Of a stretch of 64,000 nucleotides of DNA, positions 54,308-60,650 are shown piece by piece (position 1 is the first letter of the stretch; the number at the start of each line of letters is the position of its first letter). The DNA is taken from the NCBI GenBank assembly GCA_021372865.1, contig JAJFTO010000014.1:146654-210653 (forward strand). The letters run 5' to 3'. The notes below the pieces were generated by a model. It ran no database searches and was not told where the DNA came from. It saw only the letters and a program-made list of their open reading frames with translations. The translations under genes and the position numbers were made by a program. The stretch is from Porphyromonadaceae bacterium. GTDB lineage: Bacteria; Bacteroidota; Bacteroidia; Bacteroidales; Dysgonomonadaceae.

Positions 54308-54832
54308 CTATACATTTTTTGGGTTTGCAAAATAACTTTTCGTAGCCTGCTGGTTTGCTTCCCAATCTGTCAGGAATCGATTAAAACCGTCATACAATGG
54401 TTGGATTGTCTCCAACTGTTCGGCATCGGCTTTTTCCATCGCCATTCTAAAAGCACCAACAATGTCAAGTACTTCCCCGTGAGAGTAAAGCAGTGCCTCA
54501 GTCGGAACGTTGTTGTATGGCTGAAATAGCATTTCAATATTACAGTCTGAATCCGGCAATAGGGAAAAATGCTCCGTTATCTCTGTGGGAAGCTCTGTTT
54601 TCGGCCTATTCGCTTTCCAGACTCGATATTCGGACAATCCGATGAGAACGCTGTCAACTGTGGCTCTCTCTATCGCTTCGGGGTCTATTAAGTCCTTGGA
54701 GACAATCAATGCCGCCTCGAACATTGATAAAAAAGTGTCATTGGAAAATATGCAGGCAGGGTAAAAATCACCCCGTTCGTTGATGGTCTGCTGCAATGTG
54801 ATCTTTGCTTGTAATGGAATTATTCGTGCCAT
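54308..54832 (-). CDS. Unknown protein of the tail module (174 aa)
   Basis: 174 residues, acidic and mostly helical. It begins MARIIPLQAKITLQQTINERGDFYPACIFSNDTF and ends in a helical WEANQQATKSYFANPKNV. Its position before the tape measure is where tail assembly proteins are usually coded, but no family signature is seen. Confidence 0.6.
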   Translation of the reverse strand: MARIIPLQAKITLQQTINERGDFYPACIFSNDTFLSMFEAALIVSKDLIDPEAIERATVDSVLIGLSEYRVWKANRPKTELPTEITEHFSLLPDSDCNIEMLFQPYNNVPTEALLYSHGEVLDIVGAFRMAMEKADAEQLETIQPLYDGFNRFLTDWEANQQATKSYFANPKNV

Positions 54833-54891
54833 AATTTTTCTTATTATATTGTATAAATGAGGGATGCACCGAAGTGCACCCCAATGAATGA

Positions 54892-55503
54892 TTACTTTTT
54901 TAAACGGTTTCTCATTGCATGAAGGAACACTTCTTCGGAAACAGTCCCGTCCCGCTCCAATGGAAAACTAAACGGATACATATCGTTGAATTTAAGCGTT
55001 ACAAGCCTGTCAAATCCGTTCTTCTTCTCGTGTGATGTCAACTCCTTGTGTGCATTAATTAACGCTATCAGCTTGTCATAATAGGCTTGAGCACGCTTTG
55101 TATCGATTCGCACAGTGGCCTTCTCCACCAACTTTTCCTGCATGGCGTCCTCATCAGCAACTACCGTGGAACCATCTTCTTTAAGGATCAATGAAGTTTG
55201 TAAAGAGCTTCTCAGGGATTGGATTTTGCCGGCCAGACGGTCATATAAGTCGCTAAATGCTTGAATAACTATTTCACGTTCGGTTATTGGAATGAATCCA
55301 CCGCTCAACCTCTCCCTTTGTAACTTAACGATATAATTCTTAAAAGAATCCTCATCTTTGGTTAGTTCCCGAATCGTCTGCAAATCCGTGGGGAATCCCT
55401 CGAGTCTCAATTGCTCGAGTGCTTGATTCAGATTGTAACGGGCGTTGAATGTGCCCTCCTCCAGTTGATCATATAATCTTTGGTCGAAAATTGTTTCCTT
55501 CAT
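54892..55503 (-). CDS. Unknown helical protein (203 aa)
   Basis: 203 residues with long amphipathic helices (RYNLNQALEQLRLEGF, QAFSDLYDRLAGKIQSLRSSLQTSLI, YDKLIALINAHKEL). It overlaps the 80-residue gene upstream by 4 bp. No family recognised. Confidence 0.6.
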   Translation of the reverse strand: MKETIFDQRLYDQLEEGTFNARYNLNQALEQLRLEGFPTDLQTIRELTKDEDSFKNYIVKLQRERLSGGFIPITEREIVIQAFSDLYDRLAGKIQSLRSSLQTSLILKEDGSTVVADEDAMQEKLVEKATVRIDTKRAQAYYDKLIALINAHKELTSHEKKNGFDRLVTLKFNDMYPFSFPLERDGTVSEEVFLHAMRNRLKK

Positions 55504-55742
55504 AGCTTTCCCTGTATTTTTTTGTTGTTAAAAAATTCATTAAGCCTGTTCTCGGCTTGCTCATTGCTCTCCCGGTCGTCATTAAAAAAACCCTGATCGG
55601 CAAGTCCGTACGCTTCTACCTTTGCCCTGTAAGTCGTATCGATGTCGTTCTGCATCTCTCCCAGCGTTTTGCCGGGTGTGAATGTGTAATTTGCTACGAT
55701 GTCATCGTAAATTAGCGGATGTTTCGCATTGTTTCTGAACAT
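55500..55742 (-). CDS. Unknown small protein (80 aa)
   Basis: 80 residues: HPLIYDDIVANYTFTPGKTLGEMQNDIDTTYRAKVEAYG, then an acidic helix. Coupled by a 4-bp overlap to the 203-residue gene. No family recognised. Confidence 0.55.
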   Translation of the reverse strand: MFRNNAKHPLIYDDIVANYTFTPGKTLGEMQNDIDTTYRAKVEAYGLADQGFFNDDRESNEQAENRLNEFFNNKKIQGKL

Positions 55743-55761
55743 AGTTGTAATTGTTTGAATA

Positions 55762-56019
55762 TTAATAAGTTGTTAGTTTAACATTAAACCCTTCACCTGT
55801 ATAGGTCACCTCCATTTTTTTTAGCAAAATGGTGTCCAAACATACCTTTATTACTGATAGATAATTTCTTATCTTTTCTTCCCTTGCAAGCAGTATATCC
55901 TTCGGCTCCATCTCCAGCAGTGCGAGCGTGTCGAGGTAATTACCTGTAAGCTCCTGAATCGAATCCAGGTAGGTTTCAATCGTCAGTTCTGCAAACAGTT
56001 TTTGTTGTCTTGTTGTCAT
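55762..56019 (-). CDS. Unknown small protein (85 aa)
   Basis: 85 residues, one long helical region (RQQKLFAELTIETYLDSIQEL, LALLEMEPKDILLAREEKIRNYL) followed by a short beta stretch (KKMEVTYTGEGFNVKL). No family recognised. Confidence 0.55.
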   Translation of the reverse strand: MTTRQQKLFAELTIETYLDSIQELTGNYLDTLALLEMEPKDILLAREEKIRNYLSVIKVCLDTILLKKMEVTYTGEGFNVKLTTY

Positions 56020-56054
56020 TGTTTTAAAATTTTAATCAGTTAATTATTAAATAG

Positions 56055-56189
56055 TTATCTCGGTTTTATTTTCCATTCTTTAGAGGCGTGATTCCATATA
56101 AATACATAATTTTCAGCATAATATATGGAATTCCACTTTGTGCGGTTCACAAATTTTAAATCGAATTTTTTGATCATCTGCTCGAGCAT
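56055..56189 (-). CDS. Very small basic, tryptophan-rich protein (44 aa)
   Basis: A complete frame from ATG at 56189 to TAA at 56057, 7 bp after the primase stop and filling an otherwise empty gap. It has 44 residues, with three tryptophans and many basic residues (KKFDLKFVNRTKWNS, ENYVFIWNHASKEWKIKPR). The strand-turn look (RTKWNSIYYAENYVFIW) is that of a small beta protein. No family recognised. Confidence 0.5.
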   Translation of the reverse strand: MLEQMIKKFDLKFVNRTKWNSIYYAENYVFIWNHASKEWKIKPR

Positions 56190-56196
56190 ATCTTTC

Positions 56197-57057
56197 TTAT
56201 TTTAAAATGTAATCTGCAATATCAAGCCCTTTCTCCATGTCCTCCGGTGTGGCAATATCCTCAAGCACCCGGCTGATTTTAAAACCGTATCTGGCTGCAT
56301 GCTCACTCCACTGGTCATACGCTCCCAAATCAGGAAATAACGTCACGTTGCGTCCTTTAACGGTCTCCATCAGTCGGAAATTCTGTTTCCCGCCTGTCGC
56401 CATCCATGTATATGTTGGAATAGCCATACTTCCTACAATTGCACTTTTCTCGCTCTCCACTATGGCGATGGGTTTATCGTTCTTAATCAGATGAAGTCCA
56501 TACAGACATTGATTTAATTGGAACGGATTCTTCACATGTCTGTGCGCCCAGTCGAATGATCCGGAAACACCCTTCACCCGGTGTCCCGTGGTGGGGTCAT
56601 ATTTCATAATTTTGCCTGTCCTTATACGGTTCTGATCATCAATCTGCCAATATATCACCCGCCCATCTTTCGCGTCACCTATTCTGTAGGTGTCAATTGT
56701 TCGTGCAACATCTGATAATGAGAAAAACTTTGTCAGGAATTGAACGAAGTGGTTCTCGGTCTTCAGCGACCGTATCATCGTTTCTTCAGGTATATAGTCT
56801 GTAAGTGGCAGCGATTTCTTTTCCGCCTGGATGGTGGGGGTGTAGTCTATTCCCTTATTTTTGAAATATTCTGAGGGTGTCAGATGATAACCACATCTAT
56901 CTTCTCTATTGCATCTGCCCACATTCTCGGCTATATAATTACCTCTCTCATCAATGTATCTGGCAAATATCATCGGGTGGTGACAGTGTGGGCACGTGTG
57001 CCGGGTAGCTCTGCCTGTGTACTTCTCAAGCTGATATTTGTAAGTTGTATCAATCAT
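56197..57057 (-). CDS. DUF6371/TOPRIM primase-like protein
   Basis: 286 residues from the ATG at 57057, which overlaps the helicase stop by 8 bp. An ATG at 57081 is also possible. An N-terminal zinc ribbon has CPHCHHP and CNREDRCGY. The C-terminal half has the TOPRIM pattern: IAIVESEKSAIVGSMA (E of the first strand), MATGGKQNF, then NVTLFPDLGAYDQW (D-x-G). It resembles the DnaG-type primase fragments of Bacteroidetes mobile elements. It likely primes element replication with the helicase. Confidence 0.75.
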   Translation of the reverse strand: MIDTTYKYQLEKYTGRATRHTCPHCHHPMIFARYIDERGNYIAENVGRCNREDRCGYHLTPSEYFKNKGIDYTPTIQAEKKSLPLTDYIPEETMIRSLKTENHFVQFLTKFFSLSDVARTIDTYRIGDAKDGRVIYWQIDDQNRIRTGKIMKYDPTTGHRVKGVSGSFDWAHRHVKNPFQLNQCLYGLHLIKNDKPIAIVESEKSAIVGSMAIPTYTWMATGGKQNFRLMETVKGRNVTLFPDLGAYDQWSEHAARYGFKISRVLEDIATPEDMEKGLDIADYILK

Positions 57058-58174
57058 TGTATAGGTCATTTTTTGGTTCATCCATCGTAACAGGCGTAAC
57101 AGGCGTAACAGGTGTAACAGGTGTTACGGGTGTTACGGGTGTTACGGTTTCGCCCAGCCTGTCAAGGGTTCTTTTTACCTTCATCTTGTTGGTTCCTAAA
57201 CTTTTAGCTATTTCGCCAAAACTTACGTTTGGGTGTGTCGCCTTCATTTCAATGATGCTCCGCTCAAGGTCGAGCATATCTTTCTCGGTAATTTCTTTGA
57301 GGTGTTCACGTTCATTGCCGTAACCAACGAAGTCGAATTGCAAAAATGAATTCTTTTGTGCCAACTCATACAATGCTACATTCTCTGAGTCGAAGTCCAC
57401 TTCGCTGGAACGAACCTTCAACTGTTTTACATATCTCAGATTTTTGTCCTTTGAGCTTTGCCCTATGGTAAAGACAGCATCAGCAAAGTTGACTTTCATT
57501 TTAGAACCTTGTAAATCATTAATTGATATGGGTCTGAGGTTGTCCGTTTTTCGACTGTGCTCAATGAGTATCATTGTGAGTCCGTAATCGAACTTCATTC
57601 CATTGAGTTTATCCATCAGGGGTTTTGCGTTTTGCGCCTTGTCGGTGTCTGCGCTGATTAGTCGTGTCATATTATCGACAAAAACTATCTTTGCGCCTGT
57701 TTCGTCAAGCAATGCTTTCAGTGAATTCAGGAAATAGGTATCATAGTCCATACCTTCTGGCATTGAGAAACGTCGCTGAAAATTGACAATATATAGGTTT
57801 TGGTTGAACCGAAAATCATTAGTGAAGTTGTCCGAATATCGTTTACGGAATTGAACATCTGATAACTCAAGATCAAGGTAAAGTACTTTATCCGTTACCG
57901 CCATGTCGTTTGCCATCTGGACGGAAAGAACCGTCTTTCCCAGTCCCGTCGACGCAAACAGCAATGTCATCTCATTCTCAAATATGAGTGACGTATCTTT
58001 CCATAATCGTCTTGGCACGGGCTGTGTGCTTGCATCCATCATTCTCTCATTTGCGCCACGTATCTGGAACAAACCTACATTACCCAAATCCCGGTCCCGT
58101 CGTTCGGTCGGGTCCACTACTCCCTCTCCGGCTGTGATTTTCTGAATTAAAGAATCTCTATCGAATTTTACCAT
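57050..58174 (-). CDS. RepA/DnaB-like hexameric replicative helicase (AAA_25-type ATPase)
   Basis: 374 residues. Walker A FASTGLGKTVLSVQMA and Walker B AKIVFVDNMTRLI lie in a RecA-like core, with motif MILIEHSRKT and DLQGSKMKVNFAD. This is the pattern of RepA-type helicases of plasmids and satellites. The C-terminus has a winged helix (HPNVSFGEIAKSLGTNKMKVKRTLDRLG) and then about seven VTP triplets, encoded by 9-bp tandem repeats at 57087-57145, before a short acidic end. It opens the replication module after the HTH gene. Confidence 0.8.
   Translation of the reverse strand: MVKFDRDSLIQKITAGEGVVDPTERRDRDLGNVGLFQIRGANERMMDASTQPVPRRLWKDTSLIFENEMTLLFASTGLGKTVLSVQMANDMAVTDKVLYLDLELSDVQFRKRYSDNFTNDFRFNQNLYIVNFQRRFSMPEGMDYDTYFLNSLKALLDETGAKIVFVDNMTRLISADTDKAQNAKPLMDKLNGMKFDYGLTMILIEHSRKTDNLRPISINDLQGSKMKVNFADAVFTIGQSSKDKNLRYVKQLKVRSSEVDFDSENVALYELAQKNSFLQFDFVGYGNEREHLKEITEKDMLDLERSIIEMKATHPNVSFGEIAKSLGTNKMKVKRTLDRLGETVTPVTPVTPVTPVTPVTPVTMDEPKNDLYND
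57087..57145. repeat. Iteron-like GTAAC/GTTAC array inside the helicase gene
   Basis: GTAAC at 57087, 57096, 57105 and 57114, then GTTAC at 57123, 57132 and 57141, an exact 9-bp period. It encodes (VTP)n on the minus strand. The motif is shared with the non-coding array at 48301-48349, so it may also be a DNA site. Confidence 0.75.
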
Positions 58175-58194
58175 TACGCTGTGATTTATGGTTA

Positions 58195-58467
58195 TTAATG
58201 TTTCATCTTTGCCAGAAAGTCGTCAAGGTGTTTTTGCGTGAAAACCAACTTCCGCCCCCCGAAGCGGTGAAAATCAATCGTGCCCTTACTGGTGTGCACA
58301 TACAATGTAGCTTTGCTGATTTTATATCCTTTCGCACGAAGATATTCAACAGCTTCATCAATGGAAAAGTGTTCCTTATCATCCTTTGTAGGGGTTATCA
58401 CCGTTGCCAGTTCTTCCCGGAGAATCCGGCGAAGGTCACTTTCTTTCAAAAAAACCAATTCATTCAT
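58195..58467 (-). CDS. Helix-turn-helix (excisionase/AlpA-like) protein
   Basis: 90 residues from the ATG at 58467. The frame extends 16 codons upstream into the hairpin-terminator, so that start is rejected. A MerR/excisionase-type winged helix is visible: EHFSIDEAVEYLRAKGYKISKATLYVHTSKGTIDFHRFGGRKLVFTQKHLDDFLA. It may direct excision or activate the replication operon. It starts the operon that reads helicase, primase and tail genes. Confidence 0.8.
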   Translation of the reverse strand: MNELVFLKESDLRRILREELATVITPTKDDKEHFSIDEAVEYLRAKGYKISKATLYVHTSKGTIDFHRFGGRKLVFTQKHLDDFLAKMKH

Positions 58468-58490
58468 ACTCCTTTTTTTATGTTCGTAAA

Positions 58491-58568
58491 ATAAAAAAAA
58501 GCCCGGAACTCCCAATTTGGGAATACCGAGCCTTTGCCCCTGTATACCTTTTTAGGAATTCCGGGCTT
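58491..58568 (-). terminator. Structured hairpin-terminator upstream of the replication operon
   Basis: On the minus strand AAGCCCGGAA pairs with TTCCGGGCTT across a long loop that holds a second stem (CCCAA/TTGGG). Eight T residues follow. It ends 24 bp before the HTH gene start and about 30 bp after a consensus promoter, so it would stop transcription before the operon unless antiterminated. Confidence 0.75.
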
Positions 58569-58592
58569 CGTTGCCCTTTGTTCTTAAAAGTA
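58494..58592 (-). ncRNA. Candidate ~100-nt RNA or attenuator leader
   Basis: Bounded by the promoter at 58598-58628 and by the terminator above. It has no ORF. A discrete small RNA or an attenuated leader are both possible. Confidence 0.5.
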
Positions 58593-58597
58593 CAACA

Positions 58598-58628
58598 CAA
58601 AGATAATAAAATAAATCACATATACAAA
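58598..58628 (-). promoter_or_regulatory. Promoter ahead of the leader RNA and replication operon
   Basis: Read leftwards: TTTG (58628-58625), a 19-bp spacer and TATCTTTG (58605-58598), exact consensus. Transcription would start near 58592. Confidence 0.75.
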
Positions 58629-58668
58629 TAAATTTTGCAAATAAATATCAACATTTATATGGTGTAAC

Positions 58669-58697
58669 TATCTTTATATTATACTTTTATAAAGATA
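58669..58697. promoter_or_regulatory. Palindrome TATCTTTAT/ATAAAGATA
   Basis: A perfect 9-bp inverted repeat with an 11-bp centre, 41 bp upstream of the -33 box of the leader promoter. It is a candidate operator. Nothing else coding lies between 58629 and 58840. Confidence 0.45.
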
Positions 58698-58840
58698 ACA
58701 TAAGCTGAAAGTTGATAGATACGGTTTATGGGAAAGGATTCAGGTATAGATAAAAATAAAATAAAATTTTTTAGAGGTGAGATGAAAGGGCTGGTTCGGC
58801 TTTGGCCGGACAGGGGGGGATACCCGGAATGAGAGGACTG

Positions 58841-59074
58841 TCACCACATCTTAACAACCTTATCAGTCAAGGGTTCCCGTTTCACCTTGTCATCAGGCTT
58901 TTCCAGCATCTTTATCCTTTCCTGTAGCTCCTTGTTTTCTTTCATGAGTTGTATCCAGTGCGGGAGTATTTTGTCATAAGCTTCATTTTCACCTCTCATT
59001 ACACTAATGATCCGCAAAAGATTCTCCTTCGGTTCCTTCGCAAGCACGTCTTCACTTGGTAGTATCATCTTCAT
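58841..59074 (-). CDS. Small coiled-coil protein (77 aa)
   Basis: 77 residues, mostly helical, with a heptad-like segment QLMKENKELQERIKMLEKPDD and a basic end. It starts 2 bp before the integrase stop end, so it is coupled to the integrase. It may be a partner of Int or Xis. No family recognised. Confidence 0.6.
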   Translation of the reverse strand: MKMILPSEDVLAKEPKENLLRIISVMRGENEAYDKILPHWIQLMKENKELQERIKMLEKPDDKVKREPLTDKVVKMW

Positions 59075-59075
59075 A

Positions 59076-60356
59076 TCAATTAAAGTTTAGTTCCATTGTC
59101 TCAATCAGCGACTTTACAACTTCGGCATTGCTCTTCGGCAACAACCAACTGTTATATTTATATCGTTCTTCCTTGTCCGCCATATTTGAATAATTATCGG
59201 TCACACTCTCATTTGCGTGTCCCAGGCTGTTTTTAATGAATGATCTCGGCACATTCATGTTTTCAAGTATGGTTACATAAGAGTGTCGGGTTGCATACGT
59301 TGTTATACCGTCCTTCAACTTCAGCTCTTTTGCTATCTCCTGAATAGTCTGGTTTATAAGGCTTGTAACATCACCAACTTTGTACACTATCTGCTTTTCG
59401 GTTTTCAATCCATTGATAAAAGGGAATATGTAACCATCTTTTGATTTGTTCCCATGCTTTCTAATGATCTCCTTAATGGGTCTGGTCATTGGTATGTAGA
59501 TACGCATTACCTTGCGCCTGGTGCCCTTCGTTTTCTTTCTGATAAAGGTTATCTCACCATCTCGAATGTCTTCATATCGTAATCGGCAAAGGTCGGTAAT
59601 ATTGATACCGTTTGCATAGAATGAGAACAGCCACATATCCCGGTATAATTCCCTTGTTCCGGTACATCTGTAATTGTGTATCAGATGAATCTCTCCCAGC
59701 TTTAACGCCAGCTCCCTGCCCTCACCTTTGGGAATGATATATTTATTCTTTCCGAAGGGGTATTTGCCAGCATTAATGTATGGTTCACCATCTCCATTGA
59801 TAACGGTTCTTATATTTCTCATATAAATGCCGACTGTAGTTATTGATTTGCCCTGATCAATAAGATGCTTCTCATACTTCTTCAGGTAGTCAACCGAAAT
59901 AGAGTTAAACTTTATATCCTTACCACTGTACGATTCAAGGCTCTTCAGCGTGGATTCAAGGCTCTCGGCATACTTCACCCTGTCCTCAACAAAAAGGTCG
60001 CTGATACGCTTTCTAAACGCTTCGTTCAGGCTTGTTATGCCAGCCCTTCCAAGCTTCGCATCCAGTCCGTCAAATGAAAAAGAGTTCTTCTCCACAAGGT
60101 CGCTGATTGCTGGTATCAGTGTTATATCCCGATAGTTGCGGAGAGTATCTTTTATGTCCTTATGCTTTTGTAGCTTCCGGGTGAGAAAATCATCCCAGTC
60201 ATTCACCGTAAACGTGAATCCGGTTTTAAGATACTTTCGCTTTCTGTTATACGTTATCCTCCAGAATATGGGTGCAACATCATCACCCTTTTCCCGTTCT
60301 TTACGCATCAAGGTTACCGTAACATCTCTGTTTGAATAATCAAAAATTGTCGCCAT
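59076..60356 (-). CDS. int: Tyrosine recombinase/integrase of the element
   Basis: 426 residues from the ATG at 60356. The frame runs 28 codons upstream across the promoter, so that start is rejected. An N-terminal arm-binding/SAM-like region and core-binding domain (~100-200) precede the catalytic domain. Catalytic residues seen are R357 and H358 (ATRHSYVT), H380 (NSLGHAN) and the nucleophile Y389 (VTDNYSNM). The first catalytic Arg position reads NGINITDL, with N252 in place of Arg, and Y354 stands for the first His, as in some Bacteroidetes integrases. It recombines the tRNA-Arg attachment sites. It lies 193 bp from attR. Confidence 0.93.
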   Translation of the reverse strand: MATIFDYSNRDVTVTLMRKEREKGDDVAPIFWRITYNRKRKYLKTGFTFTVNDWDDFLTRKLQKHKDIKDTLRNYRDITLIPAISDLVEKNSFSFDGLDAKLGRAGITSLNEAFRKRISDLFVEDRVKYAESLESTLKSLESYSGKDIKFNSISVDYLKKYEKHLIDQGKSITTVGIYMRNIRTVINGDGEPYINAGKYPFGKNKYIIPKGEGRELALKLGEIHLIHNYRCTGTRELYRDMWLFSFYANGINITDLCRLRYEDIRDGEITFIRKKTKGTRRKVMRIYIPMTRPIKEIIRKHGNKSKDGYIFPFINGLKTEKQIVYKVGDVTSLINQTIQEIAKELKLKDGITTYATRHSYVTILENMNVPRSFIKNSLGHANESVTDNYSNMADKEERYKYNSWLLPKSNAEVVKSLIETMELNFN

Positions 60357-60389
60357 ACCGATAAATTTAATTACATTGCTCAAATAAAA

Positions 60390-60411
60390 GTGGGAACACA
60401 GTGGGAACACA
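60390..60411. repeat. Tandem GTGGGAACACA repeat overlapping the integrase promoter
   Basis: Two head-to-tail copies of GTGGGAACACA, identical to 48214-48235. They overlap the edge of the -7 box and the predicted start site of the int promoter, so a protein bound here could repress int as well as build the recombination complex. Confidence 0.7.
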
Positions 60412-60441
60412 AAGTTATATAAACAATATAAATTAAACAAA
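60410..60441 (-). promoter_or_regulatory. Integrase promoter
   Basis: Read leftwards: TTTG (60441-60438), a 20-bp spacer and TAACTTTG (60417-60410). Start near 60404, leader about 50 nt. Confidence 0.7.
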
Positions 60442-60548
60442 TATATTCATATATATTTAATATATATCTTTTGCTGTTTATCAATGGTTTAGAATATTTT
60501 TACCTGAATTTATTAAAATGGATAAAACCTAAAAAAACCTATATTCTA

Positions 60549-60594
60549 TGACTACGGATCAGAAGGTTACAGGTTTGAATCCTGTCGGGGTCAC
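60549..60594. repeat. attR: right 46-bp attachment repeat (tRNA-Arg 3' fragment)
   Basis: Identical to 48118-48163. Lacks the tRNA 5' half, so it is not a working tRNA gene. Confidence 0.92.
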
Positions 60595-60609
60595 AAAAAA
60601 TTTCACACG

Positions 60610-60644
60610 GCTATTAGGCATGATTTCAGCTTAATAGCTTTTTT
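60610..60644 (+). terminator. Original host terminator of tRNA-Arg, now displaced
   Basis: GCTATTA and TAATAGC pair and TTTTTT follows. It lies 16 bp past attR in the tRNA direction, so it presumably served the tRNA before insertion. It may also end the recQ transcript weakly. Confidence 0.6.
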
Positions 60645-60650
60645 ATTTTA

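Larger units (their letters stand above)
48118..60594. mobile_element. Integrated phage-satellite-like or prophage-derived element (12.4 kb) in tRNA-Arg
   Basis: The boundaries are a 46-bp perfect direct repeat of the tRNA-Arg 3' half (48118-48163 and 60549-60594). One unit (48118-60548) is 12,431 bp. The integrase gene is adjacent to the right repeat. All genes read leftwards: integrase, 77-aa protein, HTH protein, helicase, primase, small unknowns, tail-type proteins with a tape measure, a 68-aa protein and a TerS-like protein, then a terminator. No relaxase, capsid, portal or large terminase gene was found. It is therefore not a complete phage and not a standard mobilisable element. A satellite that uses a helper phage, or a reduced prophage, would fit. 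Confidence 0.85.

Noticed and set aside
57087..57145. CRISPR-like repeat array
   Set aside because: The repeats are 9 bp with no spacers and lie in frame within the helicase gene.
60549..60594. Second tRNA-Arg gene
   Set aside because: Only the 3' half is present and no 5' acceptor or D arm precedes it, so it is the right attachment repeat.
48118..60594. Complete prophage
   Set aside because: No capsid, portal, large terminase, lysis or repressor gene is seen in 12.4 kb.
48118..60594. Conjugative or mobilisable element
   Set aside because: No relaxase, coupling protein or Tra gene is recognisable.
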